A stretch of DNA of 26,591 bases, taken from Leptolyngbyaceae cyanobacterium M65_K2018_010 (lineage in GTDB: Bacteria > Cyanobacteriota > Cyanobacteriia > Phormidesmidales > Phormidesmidaceae). The first letter of the stretch is position 1; every line of letters begins with the position of its first letter. Shown here one piece after another: positions 15,812-23,588 of this stretch. The notes beneath the pieces are model-generated. The model was not told the origin of the DNA. It did not search any database and saw only the letters and a program-made list of their open reading frames with translations. The position numbers were made by a program, and so were the translations under genes. Location of the stretch: assembly GCA_015295885.1 (NCBI GenBank), contig DVEE01000149.1, positions 1 through 26,591 of the forward strand. Direction: 5' to 3'.

Positions 15812-18214
15812 ATGAAAATCCTACTCGTCGAAGATGACCCTTCAACCCGCGAATTGCTGGCCCATCACCTCCATCACGCCCACTACGTCGTTGAGCAAGC
15901 GGCGGATGGGGCTACGGCCCTGGAACTTGCCCTGCTGTGGAACTACGACCTGGTGGTTTTGGATGTTAATCTACCCAAGCTGGATGGGATGAGCCTCTGC
16001 CGGCAACTGCGGGCCCAGGGGCTAACCACCCCCATTCTCATGCTCACGGCCCAGAGTAGCGACACCGATGTGGTCCAGGGCCTCGATGCCGGTGCCGATG
16101 ATTACGTCACCAAGCCCTTTGAGGTGCAACGGGTGATGGCTCGGGTGCGGGCCCTGTTACGCCGGGGAACCACCACCCCGGCCATTCCTCCCCTGCAGTG
16201 GGGAGCCCTTTGTCTAAATCCAAGTTTGGCCCAGGTGACCTACCGGAACGTGGTGGTACCGCTCACCCCCAAGGAGTATGGCTTACTGGAGCTTTTTTTG
16301 CGCTATCCCCAGCGGGTCTTTAGCCGTAGTGCGATTTTAGATGAGCTTTGGACCATTGATGACTCTCCTACGGAGGGAGCTGTGACCAACCTGGTCAAGG
16401 ATCTACGGAACCGGCTAAAACGCCACGGCATGGAGGAGAATCCCATCCAAACGGTCTACGGCCTGGGCTATCGCCTGCGTGACCTGCCGCTCTCCGCCGC
16501 TGCTACGGTTAAAGCGGCCTCCCAGTCTGCTCAGCCCACCCCGCCCCCACCCCTGACTAGGGCTGCGGTGCAGGGGTTGGAGATGATTACGGCTCGCTTT
16601 CAAGCTTCGATTCGCCAGCGGGTGGCGGTTCTGGAAGAGGCGATTCGCTGCTTGCAAGCCGGTGGGCTAGAACCCCAACAACGACAAATGGCCTGCGAGG
16701 AAGCCCACCGCCTGGCCGGCGGGCTAGGTACCTTTGGCTACAATGAGGGGTCCACCCTGGCCCACCAGATTGAAACGTTGTTGTGTCGAGAGAACGCCCT
16801 GGGCCAGGCTGAGGTGGACCAGATCTCTAGTCAGGTGCTGGCCCTGAAACAAATCCTCACCCGGCCCCCGGCCTCGGCGCCCTCGGCTCCACCGCCTGCC
16901 CCTCGCTGTCGCATCAGAGTGGTCAACCTGATGGCCAGTCTGGCGGCGGCCCTGGACCAGGCCGCAGACCAGCGAGGTTGGCATCTGGAGCAGGTGCCAA
17001 CCCTGACCCTGGGGCCCCAGACCCCGACCGTTGCCGACGTCGATGGCGTGATTTTGAGCCTCGATCCGACCCTGCCTGCGGCGCAAAAACTAGCTCCCCT
17101 GCGGGATCTCAAACATCGCTATCCCCAATTGCCCGTATTGGTTTTAACCCCCCAGGACAGCCTGGAAGAGCGGGTTCAGGTGGCTCGGCTGCGGGGCGAT
17201 CGCTACCTAACTCTACCGGTGACGGCCGCCCAGATTTTAGACGCCTGCGAGCAAATTTTACCGAAGAGCCCGGGGGAAGTCGCGCGGGTGATGGTGGTTG
17301 ACCCGGATCCGGTTGACCGGGCTACGATCTGTGAACTGTTGACCCCGTGGGGCCTGCAGGTCATAGAACTGGCCGACCCCCAGCAGTTTTGGCACCTGCT
17401 GCGGGAAACCCAGCCCGACCTCCTGGTGTTGGCCATGGACTTGCCCACCTTCAGTGGCACCGAGCTGTGCCAGGTTGTTCGGCAAGATCCCCAGTATGGT
17501 AATCTGCCCATTTTGATGATTACCCCCCATCCCGATACCATCACCATTCGTCAGGTCTTTGAGGTAGGCGGGGATGATTTAGTGGGCAAACCCATTGTTG
17601 GACCAGAACTGGTGACCCGGGTGTTGAGTCGGCTGGAGCGATCGCGCCTACGGCGGCAGATCGAGCAGATGCGCCAGCAACAGGTGGCCTACTGGGGCTA
17701 CCAGGACAAAATCGATGCCCTCACCCAGGTGGCCAATAGCCGCCATTTCGATGCCTTTTTGCAGCAACAGTGGGAACGCCACCGGCAGGATCGGTCCCCC
17801 CTTTCGCTGATTCTCTGTACCCCCGATCACTTCCAGGCCTACCAGCAGCTCTATGGGATCCAGGCCAGCAATTTCTTGCTCCGGCGCCTAGCCCAAACCC
17901 TGAACCATGGGATTAACCCCAATATTGATCTGGTCGCCCGCACCGGGGCCCTGGAGTTTGGCGTGGTGCTGCCCAATACCACCCTAGATGGTGCGTTGCG
18001 GGTCGTTGGACGGCTGCAAAATGCCGTGGCTGAGTTGCGCATTCCCCATGGAGAGGCTCACCACGGCGGCTATATCACCCTCAGTGTTGGCCTTAGCGGC
18101 GCAGTGCCTAGGGACACCCTAGCGAGGGAACAACTGCTCAACCACACCTATCAGGCCCTGCAGGAGGCTAAAGCTCGCGGCGGAAACACCTTTAACCTCT
18201 ATCCCCTAAGCTGA
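15812..18214 (+). CDS. multidomain response regulator: REC-wHTH-Hpt-REC-REC-degenerate GGDEF
   Basis: An 800-residue signalling protein from the ATG at 15812; the upstream in-frame TTG at 15794 lacks a ribosome-binding site. Domains in order: REC1 (1-118) with E7, D8, D9, phospho-acceptor D51, T79 and K101, all intact; OmpR-type winged helix (about 130-226); Hpt-like helical domain (about 255-350) with H299 in EEAHRLAGGLGTFGY; a divergent receiver-like domain (about 367-483) lacking a clear acceptor site; REC3 (about 491-605), where the acceptor aspartate is replaced by A541 (VLAMDLP) though K593 is kept; and a GGDEF-family domain (about 635-800). The GGDEF motif is TGALEF (711-716), and the RxxD inhibitory site has P703 in place of Arg, so diguanylate cyclase activity is unlikely. 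It is followed 12 bases later by its probable kinase. Confidence 0.92.
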   Translation: MKILLVEDDPSTRELLAHHLHHAHYVVEQAADGATALELALLWNYDLVVLDVNLPKLDGMSLCRQLRAQGLTTPILMLTAQSSDTDVVQGLDAGADDYVTKPFEVQRVMARVRALLRRGTTTPAIPPLQWGALCLNPSLAQVTYRNVVVPLTPKEYGLLELFLRYPQRVFSRSAILDELWTIDDSPTEGAVTNLVKDLRNRLKRHGMEENPIQTVYGLGYRLRDLPLSAAATVKAASQSAQPTPPPPLTRAAVQGLEMITARFQASIRQRVAVLEEAIRCLQAGGLEPQQRQMACEEAHRLAGGLGTFGYNEGSTLAHQIETLLCRENALGQAEVDQISSQVLALKQILTRPPASAPSAPPPAPRCRIRVVNLMASLAAALDQAADQRGWHLEQVPTLTLGPQTPTVADVDGVILSLDPTLPAAQKLAPLRDLKHRYPQLPVLVLTPQDSLEERVQVARLRGDRYLTLPVTAAQILDACEQILPKSPGEVARVMVVDPDPVDRATICELLTPWGLQVIELADPQQFWHLLRETQPDLLVLAMDLPTFSGTELCQVVRQDPQYGNLPILMITPHPDTITIRQVFEVGGDDLVGKPIVGPELVTRVLSRLERSRLRRQIEQMRQQQVAYWGYQDKIDALTQVANSRHFDAFLQQQWERHRQDRSPLSLILCTPDHFQAYQQLYGIQASNFLLRRLAQTLNHGINPNIDLVARTGALEFGVVLPNTTLDGALRVVGRLQNAVAELRIPHGEAHHGGYITLSVGLSGAVPRDTLAREQLLNHTYQALQEAKARGGNTFNLYPLS

Positions 18215-18217
18215 TCT

Positions 18218-18223
18218 GGAGGG
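18218..18223 (+). promoter_or_regulatory. Shine-Dalgarno fixing the GTG start of the kinase
   Basis: GGAGGG lies three bases before the GTG at 18227, within the 12-base gap after the upstream stop codon. No other start codon is near: the next Met is residue 25, inside the first membrane segment. This supports GTG initiation and co-translation with the upstream gene. Confidence 0.7.
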
Positions 18224-18226
18224 AAC

Positions 18227-21088
18227 GTGAAGCTAAAGGTCTCCCTACGCAACCTCCTGATTTTGCCCTTTTTTCTGCAAATTATAGGCCTTACCGGCAT
18301 GGTGGGCTATCTCTCCTACCGGAGTGGGGAGCGGGCCGTCGAAGCCTTGGCGGTGCAGTTGATGGCGGAAACGAGTTTGCGGGTTCAGGAAAGCTTAACG
18401 AGCTTTTTGCAAGTTCCCCAAATAGTCACCCGGATTAACGGAAAACTCTTTCAAAGCGGTCAATTCAGCCTGCAGGATTTGGCCCCGCTAGAACCCTATC
18501 TGATCCAACAGCTGCAGCTTTTTCCAGAGTTAACCGGCATAGCGGTGGCCAACGAAGCCGGGGCTTTCCTCAATGTGGCCAAGCTGAAGGGGGAAGCGAT
18601 GTCGATCCGCAGGCGCAATGTGGATGCCATCGATGGGGTGTTGTATCGATACCAGGCCCAGGCCCCAGACCAAGATGTGACCCTGATGGAGCAGGCCGCC
18701 TACCCCTTCGACCCCCACCGCGATCCCCCCCAAGATCCCTGGTATGGGGCCACCCGCAAGGCTCCTGGGGGGATGTGGAGACTGGTGGTCAGCCTGGAGC
18801 AGGGGGCCAATAGCCCCCAATTGGTGATGGTCAGGTTTGTACCTATTTACAACGCCAGCGGGCAATTTGAAGGCGTCTTTAGCGCAGGGATTTTGTTGAC
18901 TCAGTTGGGAGGGTTTTTGCAAAGCCTGACCCCTGGGCAGAACGGGCAGATTTTTTTGGTAGAACCCAGTGGCCATCTCATCGCCACCTCAACGGGGGAA
19001 ATTCCCTTTCGCTGGCAGGGGAGTGGCCATCATGCCGACAATGGGGCCCTGGGAAATCGTCGCTTGCCCCTGGCCGAAAGCCGCAATGAGCTGACCCGCG
19101 CCGTGGCCCAGCACCTTTTGACGGGGTCAGGGGATCTGATTTCGCTGCCCAGCCAACCCTTTTCTGAGTTGCGACTCCAGGGTCAGCTTCACTATGTCCA
19201 GGTCACTCCCTTGGCCCAGGATGTAGATTGGCTGGTGGTGACCGTGGTGCCCGCCGCCGACTTTATGGCCGATATCCAGGCGAACCTGGCCCGCACCGCG
19301 CTGCTTTGTGCCCTGGCGTTACTGGGTTCCATTGGCCTAGGCCTCTGGACGGCGGAGTATATTACCCAACCCATTCTGTCTCTGAAGCGGGCCACCCAGG
19401 CCATGACCGAGGGGCTAGCCCAGATACCCCCGACTCAGCCTACCAAAATCCAGGAAATCGAAACCCTGCGCCAGGGCTTTGACCACATGGTGGGACAGCT
19501 AGTCAGTTCCTTTCGGGCCCTGCGCGATCGCGAAAATACCCTAGCCACCTTTCTCAAAGGGGTGCCGGTAGGGATTAGCATTCACGCCGCCACGGGGCAA
19601 ATGCTCTTTCTGAATGACCGAGGACGAGCCTTGTTGGCACCGGCGGATGCCCCAGAGTCCCTCGTTCACCAGGGGCTCTCCAACTCTGAGCAGCTCTATC
19701 TGGCCGGCACCCATCAACATTACCCGGCGGATCGGCTGCCGGTGGTGCGCGGGCTACGGGGAGAAGCCGCCTCCATTGACGATATCGAAATCGACCTGGG
19801 GGGGCGACGCATTCCCCTGGAGGTTCACACCATTCCAGTGTTGGATCGGGTGGGTCAGGTCCGCTACGCCATTAACGCCTTTCAAGACATCAGCCTGCGG
19901 CGGCAAGCGGAGCAACTGCGGGCCAATTATGAACGGGAACTGGAGCAACGGGTAGCGGCACAGACCGCTTCCTTAGCCCAGGGAGAGGTGACCCGACAGG
20001 CCTTAATCAACGCCATTCCCGATTTACTCATGCGCCTGGGGCGGGAGGGCATGCCCCTGGAAATCTACAACCTGGACGCTGTGCACTGGTTAGGAGATAA
20101 AGCCGAGGTTTATCAAAAAACCATGTATGAAAACCTGCCGGCGGAGATTGCCGCAGAACGCCAGCATTGTGTAGAAACGGCCCTGACCACGGGGCAAATC
20201 CAACGGCACGAATATGAAATCTCCGTGGATGGCCAAACTTACTATGAAGAAGCTCGGATTGTGCCGGTCAGCCAGGATGAGGTGCTGGTGGTGGTGCGAG
20301 ACATCAGCGAACGCCACGAAATTGACCGGCTCAAGGATGAGTTTGTGGCTATTGTCAGCCATGAGCTGCGCACTCCCCTCACCGCCATTCGCGGTGCCCT
20401 GGGCATTTTAGACTCGGGGGTGCTGAGTGATCGCCCTGAAAAGGCCCAAAACTTACTGAAAATGTCCCTGCAGAACACCGAGCGGTTAATCCGCCTGGTG
20501 AACGATATTCTGGATCTGGAACGATTGGCTTCCGGCAAGGTCAAGTTGGTCAAGGAACCCTGCCAGGTGGCCGAGCTGATGCAGTGGGCCATCAATGGCG
20601 TGGAAGCCCTGGCCCTGGAGGCGGCGGTCATCCTTTACTCCATTCCCCTAGACGTCACGGTATGGGCCGCCCCAGATGCCATTGTGCAGGCCTTAACCAA
20701 CCTGCTCAGCAACGCCATCAAATTTTCGGCAGCCGGCGGCAAGGTATGGCTGCGGGCCGAGGTGGTGTCGGCTGAATCCCCCTCGCCTTTTGCCCCTGGG
20801 GACGCCGACCTGAGCCCGTTGCCCTTAACTCCTGCCCCCACCGATCCGGTCATCCTCTTTGCTGTCACCGACGAAGGCCGTGGCATCCCCGCCGATCGCT
20901 TGGCGGCTATTTTTGAGCGCTTTCAACAGGTGGATGGGTCTGACTCCCGCCAGAAGGGGGGCACGGGCCTGGGCTTAGCCATCTGCAAAAACATTGTGGA
21001 ACAGCATGGCGGCACCATCGGGGTCAAAAGTGTAGTTGGGCGGGGCAGCACGTTTTATTTCACCCTGCCCCTAGAAGCACATAGCTAG
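18227..21088 (+). CDS. Cache-HAMP-PAS sensor histidine kinase
   Basis: A 953-residue membrane sensor kinase. TM1 is at about 9-30. The periplasmic double-Cache-like sensor spans about 31-350; the segment ELTGIAVANEAGAF..VAK, PWYGATRKAPGGMWRLVVSLEQ and the paired QIFLVEPSGHLIAT strand fit dCache folds. TM2 is at about 355-375. A HAMP linker follows (376-430, ITQPILSLKRATQAM). Two PAS-like domains lie at about 437-560 and 592-697, joined by a coiled coil (RANYERELEQRVAAQTASL, 565-583). HisKA has DEFVAIVSHELRTPL with phospho-H712. HATPase_c carries an N box (LTNLLSNAIKFS), DEGRGIP, FERFQQVD and GGTGLGLAICKNIVEQHGG. All kinase motifs are intact. No receiver is fused at the C-terminus. The free-standing receiver four bases downstream and REC1 of the upstream gene are the likely partners. 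The stimulus is unknown; dCache sensors often bind small organic molecules. Confidence 0.93.
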   Translation: MKLKVSLRNLLILPFFLQIIGLTGMVGYLSYRSGERAVEALAVQLMAETSLRVQESLTSFLQVPQIVTRINGKLFQSGQFSLQDLAPLEPYLIQQLQLFPELTGIAVANEAGAFLNVAKLKGEAMSIRRRNVDAIDGVLYRYQAQAPDQDVTLMEQAAYPFDPHRDPPQDPWYGATRKAPGGMWRLVVSLEQGANSPQLVMVRFVPIYNASGQFEGVFSAGILLTQLGGFLQSLTPGQNGQIFLVEPSGHLIATSTGEIPFRWQGSGHHADNGALGNRRLPLAESRNELTRAVAQHLLTGSGDLISLPSQPFSELRLQGQLHYVQVTPLAQDVDWLVVTVVPAADFMADIQANLARTALLCALALLGSIGLGLWTAEYITQPILSLKRATQAMTEGLAQIPPTQPTKIQEIETLRQGFDHMVGQLVSSFRALRDRENTLATFLKGVPVGISIHAATGQMLFLNDRGRALLAPADAPESLVHQGLSNSEQLYLAGTHQHYPADRLPVVRGLRGEAASIDDIEIDLGGRRIPLEVHTIPVLDRVGQVRYAINAFQDISLRRQAEQLRANYERELEQRVAAQTASLAQGEVTRQALINAIPDLLMRLGREGMPLEIYNLDAVHWLGDKAEVYQKTMYENLPAEIAAERQHCVETALTTGQIQRHEYEISVDGQTYYEEARIVPVSQDEVLVVVRDISERHEIDRLKDEFVAIVSHELRTPLTAIRGALGILDSGVLSDRPEKAQNLLKMSLQNTERLIRLVNDILDLERLASGKVKLVKEPCQVAELMQWAINGVEALALEAAVILYSIPLDVTVWAAPDAIVQALTNLLSNAIKFSAAGGKVWLRAEVVSAESPSPFAPGDADLSPLPLTPAPTDPVILFAVTDEGRGIPADRLAAIFERFQQVDGSDSRQKGGTGLGLAICKNIVEQHGGTIGVKSVVGRGSTFYFTLPLEAHS

Positions 21089-21092
21089 ACCA

Positions 21093-21470
21093 ATGACCAG
21101 GCACGTATTAGTCATCGATGATGAACGGGATATTCGGGATGTGATCGGCCTATCCCTGGAAGAGTTTGGCGGCTGGCAGGTGACCAGCGTCGCTTCTGGG
21201 CAGGCAGGCATTGCCCAGGCCCAGGCTCACCCCTGGGATGCCATTTTGCTGGATGTGTCGATGCCCGATATGGATGGAGTAGCGGTGTTTGAGATCCTGC
21301 AAACCAACCCCAAGACCCGAACCATTCCAGTCATTTTGCTCACCGCCCGCGTGCTAGAAAGCGATCGCCGGCGCTTTGCGGCCTTGGGGGTGGCGGGGGT
21401 GATTCCTAAACCCTTTGATCCGGTAGTGGTTTGGCAGCAGGTAGCGGAAATCCTGGCCTGGCCCCGGTAA
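21093..21470 (+). CDS. CheY-like single-domain response regulator
   Basis: A 125-residue stand-alone receiver. The acidic pocket is D9, D10 and E11 (VLVIDDERD), the phospho-acceptor is D54 in ILLDVSMPDMDG, and T84 and K106 (IPKPFDP) complete the active site. There is no output domain, so it should act by protein contact or as a phosphate shuttle or sink. It begins four bases after the kinase stop codon with no separate ribosome-binding site, which points to translational coupling. Given the Hpt domain in the hub protein two genes upstream, a relay kinase-receiver-Hpt is possible; that is inference from domain content. Confidence 0.93.
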   Translation: MTRHVLVIDDERDIRDVIGLSLEEFGGWQVTSVASGQAGIAQAQAHPWDAILLDVSMPDMDGVAVFEILQTNPKTRTIPVILLTARVLESDRRRFAALGVAGVIPKPFDPVVVWQQVAEILAWPR

Positions 21471-21581
21471 GGCCGTTGTGCCTGGCCAGGGGCACCCCAG
21501 TAACTGGAGGCACCCCAGAACCACACTCGACCCCGGCGAGGCCTGGGCTGGTCGGCTCTCTGCGGCGGTCACCCAGCCCGG
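21471..21581. other. convergent gap with direct repeat and palindrome
   Basis: A 111-base gap between the convergent receiver gene and infC. It holds the palindrome CCTGGCCAGG (21481-21490) followed by GGCACCCCAG twice (21491-21500 and 21509-21518). It is a plausible shared termination region, but no T-tract is present, so no terminator is called. Confidence 0.4.
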
Positions 21582-22067
21582 TTAGGCAGGCGTGATCATC
21601 AGAATCAGGGCGCGCTTATCCAGGGTTTGTACCTTACCGGCCTCGCCAATGTCCTGCACAATCCGATCGAGCAGTTCGCCGGCGCGATCGCGGTGTTGGT
21701 GCTCCCGCCCCCGCAGACGGATCAAGAACTTAACCGAGTCTCCCTTAGACAACCACTCAATGGAGCGTTTAATGCGCAGTTGATAGTCAGACTCACCGAC
21801 GTTGGGGCGGAGCTTGACCTCTTTAAGGGAAGGCTTAGAGCTTTGTTTCTGGCGCTTACTCTGCTGATACTGCAGCTTACCGTAGTCCAGAATTTTGGCG
21901 ACCGGGGCATCTTTACCGTTGGAAACCACCACCAAATCGAGCCCCTCTTCCTCCGCGAGCTTCAACGCCTCGCGAGTATCAATCAGCCCCCGGTTCTGGT
22001 TCTCATGATCGATCAGTAGCACCTGAGGTGCGCGAATTTGCCGGTTAACCAGTTGAGTCTTAGAAAT
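21582..22067 (-). CDS. infC: translation initiation factor IF-3, divergent, probable ATT start
   Basis: An IF-3 of 161 residues from the proposed ATT at 22067-22065. IF-3 binds the 30S subunit, prevents premature 50S joining and rejects non-standard start codons. Family landmarks are VNRQIRAPQVLLID near the start, LDLVVVSNGKDAPVAKILDYGKLQYQQSKRQKQ, LKEVKLRPNVGESDYQLRIKRSIEWLSKGDSVKFLIRLRGREHQHRD, and the terminal LILMITPA. It differs from the cyanobacterial IF-3 I remember, which begins with RTRDLPQINERIR and has KEVKMRYKIEEHDY, so it may be a second paralog. A GGAGG (22076-22080) lies eight bases before the ATT, ideal spacing; the upstream in-frame TTG at 22094 would put that Shine-Dalgarno inside the gene. 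ATT starts are known for infC, where they allow autorepression. The usual rpmI and rplT neighbours are absent. Confidence 0.88.
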   Translation of the reverse strand: MSKTQLVNRQIRAPQVLLIDHENQNRGLIDTREALKLAEEEGLDLVVVSNGKDAPVAKILDYGKLQYQQSKRQKQSSKPSLKEVKLRPNVGESDYQLRIKRSIEWLSKGDSVKFLIRLRGREHQHRDRAGELLDRIVQDIGEAGKVQTLDKRALILMITPA

Positions 22068-22075
22068 AAGCCTTT

Positions 22076-22080
22076 CCTCC
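22076..22080 (-). promoter_or_regulatory. Shine-Dalgarno GGAGG positioning the infC ATT start
   Basis: Read leftward, GGAGG is followed by the eight bases AAAGGCTT and then ATT TCT AAG. No ATG, GTG or TTG is in frame at a usable distance downstream of it. It is the strongest ribosome-binding site seen in this part of the window and decides the start in favour of ATT. Confidence 0.75.
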
Positions 22081-22243
22081 AAGAAATTCGACAATCAAAA
22101 CCCCTTGACGCCAGGCGTCGGGCGGGGGTGCCCTAGGCAATTAAGGATATCAATAGAATAGCCCAGGTTTTAGCGAGTGTTAGTATCGCAATACCCGCTC
22201 TTAACAAAACGGTAGACCCTCCCCTTACCCGGCCCAACCGGCA

Positions 22244-23368
22244 ATGCACCAGTATTTTGCCACCGTAGCTCGGGGGCTAGAGCCCCTGGCCGCCCAAGAG
22301 CTGCACTGCCTGGGCGCTGAGGCGGTGCAGGCAGAGTTCTGTGGGGTCAGGTTTGGGGGGGGCCGGGAGCTGCTCTACCGGGTCAACCTGTGGTCTCGAT
22401 TGGTGTTTCGGGTGCTGGTGACCCTCGGCGACTGCCCCTGCCCCGATGGGGAGGCCCTCTACCAGGGTATTCAGGCCCTGGACTGGCGCCCCTACCTAAC
22501 CCCGGCCCAAACCCTGGCCGTGGATGCCACGGGCAAAAACCACCGCCTCAACCATAGCCATTTCACCGCCTTGCAGGTCAAAAACGCCATCGTTGATCAA
22601 CAACAGCGCCACTGGGGCGATCGCTCCACCATCGACACCCAGCAACCGGACGTGCGGGTGAATGTCCATATTCGGGGCGAAACCTGCACCATTAGCCTGG
22701 ACAGTTCAGGCCGTAGCCTGCATCGACGGGGCTATCGAGCGGCGGTGGGGTCGGCACCACTGAAGGAAACCCTAGCGGCGGCCCTGGTTCAACTTTCGGG
22801 CTGGACCGGGCAGGAACCCTTGATTGATCCCCTCTGCGGATCGGGCACCCTGCCCCTGGAGGCCAGTTTATGGGCCTTGAACGTGGCCCCGGGGTTATTT
22901 CGCGATCGCTTTGGCTTTGAAACCTGGCCCGGTTTTGAACCAGCCCTCTGGCAACGCCTTCGCCAAGACGCAGAGGGGAGCCGAAAAGCACGACTGGCCA
23001 CGCTGGTATGGGGCTGCGATCGCGATCCGGCGGTAATTGACCAGGCTCAGACCAACGCCCAACGCTGTGGCCTGGCGGATCAGATTCAGTTTTTTGAACA
23101 ACACCTGGAAGATCTGGCAGCCCCCGCCAGCAGGGGCTACATCCTCTGCAACCCGCCCTACGGCGAGCGCCTGGGACGACATGAGGACTTGGCGGCCCTG
23201 TACCAACTGTTGGGAGAGGTGTTGAAACAACGGTTCAAGGGCTGGACTGCCTTTATCCTCAGCGGCAATAGGGACCTGGCCCGCTGCATTGGCCTTAAAT
23301 CCGCCCAGCGCATCCCCATCAATAACGGTTCTCTGCCCTGTCAATGGATGAAGTATGAACTTTACTGA
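22244..23368 (+). CDS. THUMP-domain RNA methyltransferase, RlmL/UPF0020 family
   Basis: A 374-residue SAM-dependent RNA N2-guanine methyltransferase-like protein. The N-terminal region (about 1-65: YFATVARGLEPLAAQELHCLGAE) and THUMP-like RNA-binding region (about 66-155) precede the transition SLDSSGRSLHRRGYRAAVGSAPLKETLAAALVQLSGW (151-187), which is very characteristic. The Rossmann-fold catalytic domain has the SAM-binding IDPLCGSGTLPLEA (194-207), acidic GCDRDP (257-262) and catalytic NPPYGERLG (303-311). E. coli RlmL makes m2G2445 in 23S rRNA and has a second methyltransferase domain (RlmK); this protein corresponds only to the first half, as is common outside gamma-proteobacteria. The most likely substrate is 23S rRNA, but the exact site is inference. 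It is divergent from infC. Confidence 0.93.
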   Translation: MHQYFATVARGLEPLAAQELHCLGAEAVQAEFCGVRFGGGRELLYRVNLWSRLVFRVLVTLGDCPCPDGEALYQGIQALDWRPYLTPAQTLAVDATGKNHRLNHSHFTALQVKNAIVDQQQRHWGDRSTIDTQQPDVRVNVHIRGETCTISLDSSGRSLHRRGYRAAVGSAPLKETLAAALVQLSGWTGQEPLIDPLCGSGTLPLEASLWALNVAPGLFRDRFGFETWPGFEPALWQRLRQDAEGSRKARLATLVWGCDRDPAVIDQAQTNAQRCGLADQIQFFEQHLEDLAAPASRGYILCNPPYGERLGRHEDLAALYQLLGEVLKQRFKGWTAFILSGNRDLARCIGLKSAQRIPINNGSLPCQWMKYELY

Positions 23369-23438
23369 GCTGGACAGCCACCGCCCTGGCCTGGTTTGCT
23401 CCGGCCCAGCGGGGCTGTGGATAAGCCAACTGCTACTC

Positions 23439-23579
23439 CGTAGGTGGGTGCAATTACATAGAATGCGATTGGGGGTTGGAGGGGGTGAACCCCCCAGCCT
23501 GGGGGCTTCGTCGTGAGCCGCTCAGCCGAACGGCACAGCCCCCCAACTCCCTGCTTACCATTCATTAGACTCACCTACG
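23439..23579. repeat. MITE-like element with imperfect terminal inverted repeats
   Basis: CGTAGGTG (23439-23446) is exactly complementary to CACCTACG (23572-23579), and the similarity continues inward with gaps: left GGTGCAAT against right AGTCTAAT, and left GGGGGTTGG against the complement of CCCAACTCC. The 141 bases between and including them are non-coding, with nested GC hairpins. This resembles a small non-autonomous inverted-repeat element dropped between convergent genes. No clear target-site duplication was found, so an extended terminator or RNA structure is an alternative. Confidence 0.45.
23481..23505. terminator. competing GC hairpins between convergent genes
   Basis: GGGGG (23481-23485) can pair with the C-run at 23490-23495, and CCCCC (23491-23495) can pair with GGGGG (23501-23505) around AGCCT. 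The two hairpins share the C-run and exclude each other. The site lies between the convergent methyltransferase and pstS genes, where a bidirectional terminator is expected. The flanking T-tract of a classical terminator is missing on both sides. Confidence 0.35.
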
Positions 23580-23588
23580 TACACCAGA

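Noticed and set aside
17675..18214. active diguanylate cyclase
   Set aside because: The domain is GGDEF-like in fold pattern, but the signature is TGALEF and the inhibitory-site Arg is absent, so catalysis is not supported.
23362..23574. 70-codon minus-strand frame in the methyltransferase/pstS gap
   Set aside because: It covers the MITE-like inverted repeat and overlaps the methyltransferase end; no ribosome-binding site or family resemblance.
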